DNA of 64,000 nucleotides from assembly GCF_001613445.1 (NCBI RefSeq), contig NZ_BDCJ01000012.1, positions 248,001-312,000 of the forward strand, in the 5' to 3' direction. A model generated the notes under the pieces. That model did no database searches and was not told the origin of the DNA. It saw nothing but the letters and a program-made list of their open reading frames with translations. Position numbers and translations under genes: made by a program. Positions 50,277 through 58,582 of this stretch are shown here, in pieces (within the stretch, counting starts at the first letter, position 1; every line of letters starts with the position of its first letter). Source of the stretch: Nocardia grenadensis NBRC 108939. Its GTDB lineage: Bacteria; Actinomycetota; Actinomycetes; Mycobacteriales; Mycobacteriaceae.

Positions 50277-52175
50277 TTACAGCGCGGCCCGGTCGCGCGC
50301 CTTGCGGCGCGACAGCTCCCGGGCCCGCTCGCCCGCGGCCAAGGTGACCTTGCGCACCCGAACGACCTCCGGGGTCACCTCGACGCATTCGTCGGCGGCG
50401 CAGAATTCCATGGCCATTTCCAGGTCGAGCTGCAACGGTTTGGCCAGCGTCTCCATCACATCGGCGGTGGAGGAGCGCATATTGGTGAGCTTCTTCTCCT
50501 TGGTCACATTGATATCGAGATCCTCGGCACGCGGATTGATTCCGACGACCATGCCCTCGTAGGTTTCCGCGCCCGGTTCGACGAAGAACTGCCCGCGGTC
50601 GGCCAGCTGGATCATGGCGAAGGGGGTCACCGAACCGGAGCGGTCCGATACCAGCGACCCGGTATGCCGGGCCCGGATCTCACCGGCCCAGGGCGCGTAG
50701 CCATGGGAGACGGCGTTGGCGATCCCGGTGCCGCGGGTCTCGGTCAGGAAGTCGGTGCGGAAACCGATCAGACCGCGGGACGGCACGATGAACTCCATTC
50801 GCACCCAGCCCGCGGCGTGGTTGTTCATCTGCACCATCTTGCCCTTGCGGGCGGCCAGCAGCTGGGTGATGGCGCCCAGGTACTCGTCCGGGCAGTCGAT
50901 GGTGAGCTCTTCGTAGGGCTCATGCACCTTGCCGTCCACCTGCCGGGTCACCACCTGCGGTTTGCCGACGGTCAGCTCGAAACCCTCGCGCCGCATCTGC
51001 TCGACCAGGATCGCCAGCGCGAGTTCGCCGCGGCCCTGGACCTCCCAGGCGTCCGGGCGGCCGATATCGAGCACCCGCAGTGAGACATTGCCCACCAGTT
51101 CCTGGTCGAGCCGCGATTTCACCATGCGAGCGGTGAGCTTGTGGCCCTGGACCCGGCCGACCAGCGGCGAGGTGTTGGTACCGATCACCACCGAGATGGC
51201 CGGTTCGTCCACCGTGATGCGGGGCAGCGCGACGGGTTCGTCCGGGTCGGCGAGGGTATCGCCGATCATGATGTCGGGGATACCGGCGACGGCGACGATA
51301 TCCCCGGCCACCGCGATCTCACCGGGCTGCCGTTCGACGCCGACCGTCTGCAGCAGTTCGGTGATCTTGACGCTCTTCACGCCGTCGGCGTGCATCCACG
51401 CCACGTTCTGGCCCTTGCGTAGTTCACCGTTGTGGATACGCACCAGCGCGAGCCGGCCCAGGAAGGCCGAGGCGTCGAGGTTGGTGACATGGGCCTGCAG
51501 CGGCGCGGTCGCGTCGCCCTTGGGAGCGGGAATGTTCGCCAGCAGGACGTCGAACAGGGCGTCCAGGTTCTCCGCGTTCGGCACCTCGCCGTTCTGCGGC
51601 TGTTCCTTGGACGCCTTGCCCGCACGACCGGAGGCGTAGAGCACCGGCAGGTCGAGGGCCAGTTCGGCGGCCTCGGCGGCGTCGTCGTCCAGATCGGAGG
51701 CCAGGTCCAGCAGCAGATCGTGGCTCTCCTCGACCACCTCGGCGATCCGCGCGTCGGGCCGGTCGGTCTTGTTGACCACCAGGATCACCGGCAGACAGGC
51801 CGCCAGCGCCTTGCGCAGCACGAACCGGGTCTGTGGGAGCGGGCCCTCCGAGGCGTCGACCAGCAGCACCACGCCGTCGACCATGGACAGGCCGCGTTCC
51901 ACCTCGCCACCGAAGTCGGCGTGACCCGGGGTGTCGATGACATTGATGACGGTGACGCTGCCGTCGGGATGGTGCCGGTGCACGGCGGTGTTCTTGGCGA
52001 GAATGGTGATGCCCTTCTCGCGCTCCAGATCGCCGGAGTCCATCACCCGGTCCACCGGTTCGGCCCGTTCGGCGAATGCGCCGGACTGCCGCAGCATGGC
52101 GTCGACGAGCGTCGTCTTACCGTGGTCGACGTGCGCCACGATGGCGACGTTGCGAAAATCGCGTGCAGACGACAC
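50277..52175 (-). CDS. typA: Translational GTPase TypA/BipA
   Basis: 632 residues. G1 HVDHGKTT (15-22), G2 region EKGITILAKNTAV, G3 DTPGHADFG and G4 NKTDRPDA, followed by domains II-III and the BipA C-terminal domain (GAEDYEGMVVGINPRAEDL type: GAETYEGMVVGINPRAED). BipA binds the 70S ribosome and supports 50S assembly and growth under stress or cold. Start at GTG 52175 with AGGAGG 8 nt upstream. The lpqW gene starts 41 nt beyond its stop codon on the same strand. Full length. Confidence 0.96.
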   Translation of the reverse strand: MSSARDFRNVAIVAHVDHGKTTLVDAMLRQSGAFAERAEPVDRVMDSGDLEREKGITILAKNTAVHRHHPDGSVTVINVIDTPGHADFGGEVERGLSMVDGVVLLVDASEGPLPQTRFVLRKALAACLPVILVVNKTDRPDARIAEVVEESHDLLLDLASDLDDDAAEAAELALDLPVLYASGRAGKASKEQPQNGEVPNAENLDALFDVLLANIPAPKGDATAPLQAHVTNLDASAFLGRLALVRIHNGELRKGQNVAWMHADGVKSVKITELLQTVGVERQPGEIAVAGDIVAVAGIPDIMIGDTLADPDEPVALPRITVDEPAISVVIGTNTSPLVGRVQGHKLTARMVKSRLDQELVGNVSLRVLDIGRPDAWEVQGRGELALAILVEQMRREGFELTVGKPQVVTRQVDGKVHEPYEELTIDCPDEYLGAITQLLAARKGKMVQMNNHAAGWVRMEFIVPSRGLIGFRTDFLTETRGTGIANAVSHGYAPWAGEIRARHTGSLVSDRSGSVTPFAMIQLADRGQFFVEPGAETYEGMVVGINPRAEDLDINVTKEKKLTNMRSSTADVMETLAKPLQLDLEMAMEFCAADECVEVTPEVVRVRKVTLAAGERARELSRRKARDRAAL

Positions 52176-52323
52176 GCCAGGTTCCTCCTGCTGTTAACTG
52201 TTGCTTGCGGCCGGACCCTGCGACAGGGAGATTCGAACTCACCAGGCATCTGGGCCGGTTACACCCTACCGGGAACTCGGCGGCCTACTGGCGCCGCCTG
52301 GAAGTAAGGGTATGCTAACCCGC

Positions 52324-52500
52324 ATGGGCAAGGTCAAGGCGCGCGAGGTTTCGAGCCTCAAGCCGAAGAAGAAGTGCTGTCGTAAGAAGACGCGCTGCGT
52401 GAAATGCCCTGTGGTCATCATGCGGATGAAGCGCTTGGAGGCCGCGGGCGCCTCCGGTAAAGAACTGAAAAAGGGCCTGAAGAAGGCGCGCGCCGCCTGA
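52324..52500 (+). CDS. 58-residue Cys/Lys-rich protein
   Basis: A small, very basic protein: KKKCCRKKTRCVKCP carries four cysteines (18, 19, 25, 28), which could bind zinc, followed by an amphipathic helix (VIMRMKRLEAAGASGKELKK). The promoter is well marked: TATGCT (52311-52316) ends exactly 7 nt before the ATG, typical of leaderless actinobacterial genes. I recall homologues of this length next to typA-region genes in related actinomycetes but no function. Ribosome or nucleic-acid binding fits its charge; this is inferred. Confidence 0.75.
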   Translation: MGKVKAREVSSLKPKKKCCRKKTRCVKCPVVIMRMKRLEAAGASGKELKKGLKKARAA

Positions 52501-52544
52501 GATGCTGCGGTTGTAGGACTGTCGTGGTGGGGTATGTCGGCGGT

Positions 52545-52832
52545 ATGACCACATCACTGCTCTCCGAACCCGAGATCACGGCGGCTCTGGAGATCCTGCC
52601 GGAGTGGAGCCGGGCCGGTGATGCGCTGACCCGCACGGTCGAGGTCGCCACCTTTCCCGCCGGAATAGAACTCGTCCGGCAGGTGGCCGATATCGCCGAA
52701 TCGGCGAATCATCATCCCGATATCGATATCCGGTGGCGCAAGGTCACCTTCACCCTGTCCACGCACTCCGCGGGCGGGCTCACGGCACAGGACGTGGCGT
52801 TGGCCCGGGAGATCGATCGGCTGGCGCCGTAG
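52545..52832 (+). CDS. Pterin-4a-carbinolamine dehydratase
   Basis: 95 residues. The family pattern is complete: LVRQVADIAESANHHPDIDI followed by RWRKVTFTLSTHSAGGLTAQ, with the His-His-Pro pair and the later His of the active site. It dehydrates 4a-hydroxytetrahydropterin or acts as a structural partner. It corresponds to the Rv1159A position beside pimE (recalled). ATG 52545 has no good ribosome site; TATGTC lies 6 nt upstream. Its last 53 nt overlap the 3' end of pimE on the other strand. Confidence 0.9.
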   Translation: MTTSLLSEPEITAALEILPEWSRAGDALTRTVEVATFPAGIELVRQVADIAESANHHPDIDIRWRKVTFTLSTHSAGGLTAQDVALAREIDRLAP

Positions 52833-54045
52833 CGGTCCGGGCGGCCGTCCGGCCCGCCCAGACGATCCAGCCGTAGCAGAGCAGCGCACCGAGTACGTAC
52901 ACCGTGCCGAGCCAGGACCACACCCCCCAGCGGGAGATGGTCCAGATCGAATCCTGCAGGAACGAGAGCACCCACGGCGCGCCGACCAGGGTCGTCACCA
53001 GCCAGTATCCGGCCAATATCCGCGCGCCGGGTACGGCCCGGTACGGCCCGTAGAGCAGCCAGAGGACGGTCGGCAACAGCCAGCCCCAGTGGTGCGACCA
53101 GGAGATGGGCGAGACCAGCAGCCCGAACAACTGCACGATCAATACGGTGCCCAGCAGATCGTCGCGGCGCAGTGCCCGCCACGCGCACCACCCCAGCGCC
53201 GCGGCCACCGCCACCCCCGCGATCCACCACGGCCCGGAACCCACGTCACTGCCCAGCAGCCGGCTCAGCGCGCCGCGCAGCGACTGGTTCCACACCGAGC
53301 CCACCGGCCCGATCCGGTCGGCGTCACCGAGCAGAGTGCCGAAATAACGCCGGGTCTCCTCCGGATTGATCAGGAAACTCGCCGCCACGGTCAGCCCGAA
53401 CACCACCGCCGACCAGCCGGCGGCGGCCCAGCGGCGCCGCGCCACGAAATAGAGGCCGCTGATCGCGGGAGTCAGTTTGATCCCCGCGACCGCGCCCACC
53501 AGGGTTCCCGACAGCCACCACCGTGAGCTGCGGATCGCGATCATCACGCCGAGCATCAGGAAAACATTGACCTGGCCGTAGTCGATCGTGGTGCGCACCG
53601 GCTCGAACCACAGGCCCACCGCGGTCCACGCCACCATGGCGGTGCGCCACCGCGCTTCGCGTAGGGCGTCCCGTCCCAGCATCAGTTCGAACGCGATTCG
53701 CACCACCCAGTACAACGCGGCGACGATGGCGAACAGCCACAGCATGGCGACCACGGTGAACGGCAGGAAATGCAGCGGGAAGAACACCACCGCAGCGAAC
53801 GGTGGGTAGGTGAAGGGCAGCGGGAAGTCCGGTGTCTTCTCGGCGTAGGTGAAATCGTAGAGATGGTCGGTGAGCAGGGCTGCCGACCCGTCGACATAGA
53901 CATGCAGGTCGACCAGGTTCATCCCGTTCCGGGTCAGCAGCATCCACAGCAGCCGCGCCAGTACGGTGATCCCGAGCGCCGCCAGGGCCAGGCGAAACGG
54001 TACGAACCCCCGAATGTCGGTCCGGGCACCGCTGGGCTGAGTCAA
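52780..54045 (-). CDS. pimE: Polyprenol-phosphate-mannose-dependent alpha-(1->2)-mannosyltransferase PimE
   Basis: 421 residues, GT-C fold (GT87) with about 10 membrane helices. The catalytic Asp lies in the first periplasmic loop (MNLVDLHVYVDGSAALLTD, YDFTYAEKTPDFPLPFTYPP), and QVNVFLMLGVMIAIR and WSHHWGWLLPTVLWLLYG are family landmarks. PimE adds the alpha-1,2-mannose that turns AcPIM4 into AcPIM5, the first step of polar PIM synthesis, on the outer face of the membrane. TTG start; no ribosome site was found. It is functionally linked to lpqW in the same block. Confidence 0.88.
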   Translation of the reverse strand: MTQPSGARTDIRGFVPFRLALAALGITVLARLLWMLLTRNGMNLVDLHVYVDGSAALLTDHLYDFTYAEKTPDFPLPFTYPPFAAVVFFPLHFLPFTVVAMLWLFAIVAALYWVVRIAFELMLGRDALREARWRTAMVAWTAVGLWFEPVRTTIDYGQVNVFLMLGVMIAIRSSRWWLSGTLVGAVAGIKLTPAISGLYFVARRRWAAAGWSAVVFGLTVAASFLINPEETRRYFGTLLGDADRIGPVGSVWNQSLRGALSRLLGSDVGSGPWWIAGVAVAAALGWCAWRALRRDDLLGTVLIVQLFGLLVSPISWSHHWGWLLPTVLWLLYGPYRAVPGARILAGYWLVTTLVGAPWVLSFLQDSIWTISRWGVWSWLGTVYVLGALLCYGWIVWAGRTAARTATAPADRSPGPTPRPVP

Positions 54046-54426
54046 TACACGAGCTTTCGAGTCGGTCCGGGCCGGCGGCCGGACCCGGTGCTGTTGGGCG
54101 CGTCGCCGGTTTTTTCGGCCCGGAATACATTAACCCCACCGGTTTCCGCGCGGACGTGAGCCTTGCGCGCGCCGCGCGCGGTCGGCGGCAAATGGTGCGC
54201 GCGGGGTCGGTAACCATCGAGCAACCGATGAGTCACAAGTGCACATCCGCCCCATTTCTCACACCGGTCACTTCCGTTGCACGCTACTGTTCGGTAGCAC
54301 AGCAAAATGGGGCTCGCAATCCCGACCCCGGTGCTGTACAACGCGCGTCAGTGTCCTTAGAGTGACCCCGAAACGACGGCTTTTCAGCGTCGCCCAGATG
54401 TACCCGAGGTAAGGACGGCTAGACCA
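54046..54426. other. About 380 nt of divergent promoter region
   Basis: Contains control sequences for pimE (minus) and the secreted protein at 54427 (plus). Slightly AT-rich around 54104-54140 and 54280-54330. GTAAGGA lies about 14 nt before the GTG at 54427. No gene or clear repeat was found. Confidence 0.4.
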
Positions 54427-55215
54427 GTGCTTCGCACCCGAGGATCGCGGATCGCAATGTCCGCGCTCGCTATTGCGGCGGGCGCCTCCCTCGTGGCGCC
54501 CGCGACGGCCGTCGCGGCTCCCGCCACCGAGGTGTCGGTGAGCAGCGTCCCGATGGTCCCCGAAGGGGTTCCCGTCGACGTTCTCGCCGCCCTGGCCCCG
54601 GCCATCGTCAACGCACCGGCCCCGGCGGCCAAGGACATCGCCGCGCCGGGCAGCCCGCAGGAGGCCATTCTTTCCCAGGCCCGCGCGCTGCTGGCCACGG
54701 TGAATCTGCCCCCGCAGATCAAGTCCACGCTGGAACGGGTCATCACGTTCCTCGACGGCAGCGGCGGCGGTGGTCCCGAGATCCCGGAATCCGGGCCGGC
54801 GATCGCCCAGTTCCTCTACCCGACCATCGGCCAGGGTTGTATCGCGCCGTCCGGCGATTCGGTCGGCACCGCCCTCGCGGTGCCCGGCCCGGCGCAGCTG
54901 CCGCCGCCCGGACCGGCCGCCGGCCAGACCGGCTTCGTGTTCACCGCGCTGGGCACCGAACGTCCCACGGCCGAACAGCCGCAGCCGATGACGGTGCAGT
55001 GGCGGAACCTCGATACCGGTGAGGCCGGATCGCAGCCGCTGACCGACGCGGCCAAGATCAACCCCGACGGCCCGGCCACCCTCTCGGCCATCGCGAACAC
55101 CGGCACCGGTCGTATCGTCGCCGTCATCGGCGGCGGACTCACCACCCAGGCCACCGAAACCGAAACCCGCAGCTGCACCTTCATGCCGACCATCGGATTC
55201 TTCACCGTCGGCTGA
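54427..55215 (+). CDS. Ala/Pro-rich secreted protein (Rv1157c/Rv1158c-like)
   Basis: 262 residues. The signal peptide is residues 1-31 (IAMSALAIAAGASLVAPATA, cleavage after AVAA). The mature protein has an Ala/Pro-rich segment, a helical stretch with AILSQARALLATVNLPPQIK, then a C-terminal domain with two cysteines (GQGCIAPSGDS, TETRSCTFMP) probably forming a disulfide. It matches the position and composition of the Rv1157c-type exported proteins beside pimE (recalled). No enzymatic motif was identified. GTG start. Confidence 0.8.
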   Translation: MLRTRGSRIAMSALAIAAGASLVAPATAVAAPATEVSVSSVPMVPEGVPVDVLAALAPAIVNAPAPAAKDIAAPGSPQEAILSQARALLATVNLPPQIKSTLERVITFLDGSGGGGPEIPESGPAIAQFLYPTIGQGCIAPSGDSVGTALAVPGPAQLPPPGPAAGQTGFVFTALGTERPTAEQPQPMTVQWRNLDTGEAGSQPLTDAAKINPDGPATLSAIANTGTGRIVAVIGGGLTTQATETETRSCTFMPTIGFFTVG

Positions 55216-55244
55216 CCATCGGCCCCGCCACCGGCGGACGGGGC

Positions 55245-55478
55245 CGGGGCCTCGTGACCCCCGAGTTTTTCCCTCCGCTGGCCGGCTCGGATCGGGATCT
55301 CGCCGACCGTTCGGACCGGACGCGAGGTGTACGCGGGCGCGGAGGTACACCTCGGCCGCCCGAGCACACCCACAGCAATGTCAGCGCGCGGTGGATGCCC
55401 GCTCTCGTGGGAACTCCGTGCGGGGCTGTGCGCTTGTCGACCTGGGTAGGCTCACAGCACTGTGAGTGCTCAATGGTT
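55245..55478 (-). repeat. Intergenic repeat, copy in inverted orientation
   Basis: On the minus strand the core accattgagcactcacag, then tgctgtgagcctacccagg (55477-55441), and the distal part agcggagggaaaaactcggg with ggtcacgaggcccc (about 55278-55245) match the copies near 58.3 kb. The middle part is divergent. No open frame with coding bias lies in it. Confidence 0.65.
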
Positions 55479-55538
55479 TCCGATCTGTGGAGGGCCAACG
55501 CACACGCGCGTACCGCCCGGCTGTGGTAGACCGGGGTG

Positions 55539-55889
55539 ATGGCGACTGTCGAAAGATCGCGCAAGTCCGGTATCCGGAGCCGGCGCTCGTCACGGTCGAT
55601 TCTGTCGATCCGCTCCGAGGGGTCGATCCTGTCCATCGGCTCCGCGTATTCGATTCTGTCCATCGGAAGCGTGGGGTCGGTGCTGTCGATCGGGTCCATC
55701 GGATCGTTCGGTTCGGCGATCTCCAGCGGGTCCTTCCTGAGTCTCGGCTCGGCCCTGTCCGGGCTGTCCCGGTGGTCCCTGCTGTCCTGGATAGGTGATC
55801 ACGCGAGTCCGGATACCCGGCCCGGCCTGCGTGTGGTGGCCGACGAACCCGATCTGCGGGAGTCCGCCACCTGCCACTGCCAGACCTGA
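55539..55889 (+). CDS. Ser/Ile/Gly protein built of nine-residue repeats
   Basis: 116 residues (ATG 55539, or GTG 55536). After a basic N-terminus (SRKSGIRSRRSSR) the sequence is a run of about seven imperfect nonapeptides, S-[IV]-L-S-I-G-S-x-[GY]: SILSIRSEG, SILSIGSAY, SILSIGSVG, SVLSIGSIG and decaying versions to about residue 85. Ser recurs every third position, which could form a compact beta-solenoid with a hydrophobic core or a membrane-associated strand. The tail has paired cysteines (CHC). Convergent with the PH-domain gene, 10 nt apart. Function unknown. Confidence 0.65.
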   Translation: MATVERSRKSGIRSRRSSRSILSIRSEGSILSIGSAYSILSIGSVGSVLSIGSIGSFGSAISSGSFLSLGSALSGLSRWSLLSWIGDHASPDTRPGLRVVADEPDLRESATCHCQT

Positions 55890-55899
55890 CTTCGGCGTA

Positions 55900-57558
55900 C
55901 TACGGCTCCCCCTGCCCGCCCGCGGGCTTTCCCGTAGGGCGGGCGTTCGTGCTCGGCCTGTGGCCCGGGACGCCGGCGGCGAGGCCGTCCAACACCGTCC
56001 AGACGCGATCCAGCGGTATGTCGTGGACGAGGTACAGCTTCTTACCCGCTGCCGTGGCGGCGCCCAGCGTGGCCAGGCCGGCTCGGCGTTGCCAGAAGGT
56101 CTGCCGCACAGTCCAGCCGATGATGCCGGGTGCTTCGAGGCAGGTGCGTTCGCGGTCGAGGGAGCCGGAGCGGACGACCAGCCAGGCGGGGGAGCCGGCG
56201 GTGGCGGGGACGACCGCGTGACCGAGGCCGCGGTAGCGGTCCGCGGCGAGTAGCGCGCAGACTGGGGTCAGGCCGGCCGGCAGCAGCCACCACCACGGTG
56301 TGACCTGCCACCCCGCCGCGGCCGCGAGGAGCAGGGCCGCCGCGGTGAGTGGAACAGGCCAGCACGCCCGGATGTATCGGCGGCGCCGGGCGGCCGGACC
56401 GTGCCGGGTCAACGGGATATCGGCGAGTGCGGCCAATTGGGCCGCGGTCGCGGAGGTGTTCGCGTCGCGGTGTGGGCTCAGCAGCCGGGCGAGTGTCCGT
56501 TCGACCGCCGCGCGGGGGGCTTGCGGCAGGATCTTCTGGCGTGGGTTCTCGCCGGTCATCACGGCTTCCAACTGCGCGGCTCCGGCAAGGCGCAGCAGGA
56601 GTGGTTCGCGGATGGTGGCGCCGCGCAATCGCGCGGTGTCGAGGGTGATCCGGCGCAAGGTGAACAGTCCGCGGCGGATCTGCAGGGTGCTGCCGTGATC
56701 GGTGACGCGGAGTCCGTAATAGGTGGCCAGGTAGTGCGCGCACGCCGCCACGCTGACGACGACCACCAGGACGAGCAGCGCGGCGACGCCGGCCGCCAGC
56801 AGCGACAGCACCCCGAAATCACGCACGGTCTCGACGGTGTCGTGGCCGATGCCGATCTCGGCGGCACCGAATCCGAACTGGGCGGCCAGGCCCAGCGCCG
56901 AGGCGGCGAGCGCGAAACCGGTGAGCGATAGCGGTGCGTACCGCACCCAGCCCGGCTGCCAGTGGCCGATCTCCACACCCAGTTCGGCCGCGCGAACCTC
57001 CGGCTCGATGCCGGGGCGGCGGACCGGGGTGGGATCGTCGGTAGGAGTGGGCGGTGTACGGGTGTGGGCCAGTAGTTCGGCGCGCAGCGGCCGGACGTGT
57101 CCGGCGGCGAGTGCGTCCAGCCTGAAGCGGTCGCCGGCCTCGGCCTCCTGGCCGGTGCCGATCACCATCACGGCAAGACCCAGGATCCGGTGCAGCGGGT
57201 CGGCCTCGATATCCACCGACCGGATGCGCGCCCGCGGCACCGCCAGTCGTTTCCGCCGGATCAGACCGGTGCGCAGCTCGACATGGGTCGGTCCGACCCG
57301 GTAGGTGGTGGTGAACCACAGGGTGAGTGCGTACGGGATCACGAACACCAGACCCAGCAGGCTGTAGAGCGGGTTACCGGAACTCACACCCAGCACGACC
57401 GCGCCGATCACGGCGGGCAGGAACTTCACAATCTCCTGGACCGGATGGACCAGCAGCATCCGGCGATCCAGGCGTAGCCACGGTTCGTCGTCGCCGGGAA
57501 CGACGGTCTCCGGCTCGGCGGCCGGGCCGGACCCGCCCGCCGGATGCGGTCCCGTCAT
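55900..57558 (-). CDS. Double bacterial PH-domain membrane protein (YdbT-like)
   Basis: 552 residues. Two bPH2 (DUF304) domains are seen: one after residue 75 (YRVGPTHVELRTGLIRRKRL, RIRSVDIEADPLHRILGLAV) and one after residue 250 (YGLRVTDHGSTLQIRRGLFT, LRRITLDTARLRGATIREPL). Hydrophobic helices lie around 45-75, 200-245 and 380-425. Related Bacillus YdbS/YdbT proteins protect against bacteriocins; that role is not shown here. The ATG overlaps the stop of the smaller PH gene upstream (ATGA), so they form an operon. Confidence 0.85.
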   Translation of the reverse strand: MTGPHPAGGSGPAAEPETVVPGDDEPWLRLDRRMLLVHPVQEIVKFLPAVIGAVVLGVSSGNPLYSLLGLVFVIPYALTLWFTTTYRVGPTHVELRTGLIRRKRLAVPRARIRSVDIEADPLHRILGLAVMVIGTGQEAEAGDRFRLDALAAGHVRPLRAELLAHTRTPPTPTDDPTPVRRPGIEPEVRAAELGVEIGHWQPGWVRYAPLSLTGFALAASALGLAAQFGFGAAEIGIGHDTVETVRDFGVLSLLAAGVAALLVLVVVVSVAACAHYLATYYGLRVTDHGSTLQIRRGLFTLRRITLDTARLRGATIREPLLLRLAGAAQLEAVMTGENPRQKILPQAPRAAVERTLARLLSPHRDANTSATAAQLAALADIPLTRHGPAARRRRYIRACWPVPLTAAALLLAAAAGWQVTPWWWLLPAGLTPVCALLAADRYRGLGHAVVPATAGSPAWLVVRSGSLDRERTCLEAPGIIGWTVRQTFWQRRAGLATLGAATAAGKKLYLVHDIPLDRVWTVLDGLAAGVPGHRPSTNARPTGKPAGGQGEP

Positions 57559-58067
57559 GTGGCGTCTCCGCGGTGCCGCGCCGCGATCTCGGTCAACCGG
57601 GTCACCGTATGCTCGGCCACCGCGCGGTCCAGCAGGCTGATATGCACCGCGCCCGCGGACGAGGCCGTGGTCACCGTCACCGTCGACAGGTCGAGGAGCC
57701 GTTCCAGCGGGCCGCGTTCGGTGTCCACGGTCTGCACCCGGGAGATCGGCGCGACCCGGCTCTCCTGGGTCAGCCAGCCCGATCGGGAGTAGACGGCATC
57801 GTCGGTCACCTCCCAGCGGTGCACCCGGTACCGCCAGCGGGGCACCACGATCGCGGTGAGCACGGCCATCGGTAGCGCGACCCCCGCCACCGCCGCCTGC
57901 CAGGTCCGGCCGTCGGAGTCGAAGGCGACCCACCCGAGCAGCACGGCGAATACGACGAGCCAGGACAGTGCGATCTGCACGGTCCACAACGTCTTCGCGC
58001 GCGGACTGGGCCGCCACGACGGATCGGCCAGGGTATCGAGTGAGCGTGGCGGGCTGTCCGACGACAT
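57555..58067 (-). CDS. Bacterial PH-domain membrane protein (YdbS-like)
   Basis: 170 residues. Two membrane helices (VQIALSWLVVFAVLLGWVAF, AAVAGVALPMAVLTAIVVP) precede a bPH2 domain: YRVHRWEVTDDAVYSRSGWL, ESRVAPISRVQTVDTERGPL and LLDLSTVTVTTASSAGAVHI. It is the smaller partner of the double-PH protein encoded next, with overlapping stop and start. The ATG at 58067 lacks a strong ribosome site. The intergenic repeat array begins 50 nt upstream of it. Confidence 0.85.
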   Translation of the reverse strand: MSSDSPPRSLDTLADPSWRPSPRAKTLWTVQIALSWLVVFAVLLGWVAFDSDGRTWQAAVAGVALPMAVLTAIVVPRWRYRVHRWEVTDDAVYSRSGWLTQESRVAPISRVQTVDTERGPLERLLDLSTVTVTTASSAGAVHISLLDRAVAEHTVTRLTEIAARHRGDAT

Positions 58068-58117
58068 ATATTCATCGTCGCACGGCGCGATGTGCGGCCG
58101 ACTGTCCCATAGATGGC

Positions 58118-58247
58118 AACCATTCGAGCACCCACAGTGAGGTGAGCCTCCCCAGGTCGGTCGAGGTGCACGACCGCACGCACCTTCTGCCTGTTCCGGA
58201 TGGTCTATCTCCGTGGTCGGGGCCCGCCCCCGGTTCTGGACCGACGC
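58118..58247 (+). repeat. Intergenic repeat, first tandem copy
   Basis: The core aaccattcgagcacccacag with cctccccaggtcggtcgagg, then tgttccggatggtctatctc and ggtcggggcccgcccccggt, closely matches the next copy 170 nt downstream. It lacks the distal AGCGGAGG...GGTCACAGGGCCCC part. Confidence 0.75.
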
Positions 58248-58287
58248 GCGACCGAGCGTGTGCTGTAGGGCCGTCCATGGATTGGTG

Positions 58288-58475
58288 ACCATTGAGCGCT
58301 TACAGTGCTGTGGGCCTTCCCAGGTCGGTCGAGGTTGCATGCCGGCCCGCAACCTTCTGTCTGTTCCGGATGGTCTGCTTCAGTGGTCGGGGCCCGCCCC
58401 CGATTCCGGACCGACGGAGCGAGGGAGCGCAGCGACCGAGCGGAGGAGGGAAGAATCGGGGTCACAGGGCCCCGA
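58288..58475 (+). repeat. Intergenic repeat, second tandem copy (longer)
   Basis: Starts accattgagcgcttacagtg, continues through cttcccaggtcggtcgaggt, tgttccggatggtctgcttc and ggtcggggcccgcccccgat, and ends with gagcggaggagggaagaatc and ggtcacagggccccgacc. The last segment also occurs in the inverted copy near 55.25 kb. It lies in the fbiC upstream region. Confidence 0.75.
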
Positions 58476-58582
58476 CCCGCGCGCCGGAGGCGCGCAAATA
58501 TACACAGCCGACCTGCACGGAATAGCCCGAGTTACACCACGGTTGTGAACGCTCAACGACCTGGGAGGAGACAGTTCCGGAT

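Noticed and set aside
52228..52250. tRNA-like T-arm (gattcgaactc) before typA and the 58-residue gene
   Set aside because: Only the T-loop resembles a tRNA. No acceptor stem, D-arm or anticodon arm could be built around it on either strand. The nearby CCCTG-CGA-CAGGG is just a short hairpin.
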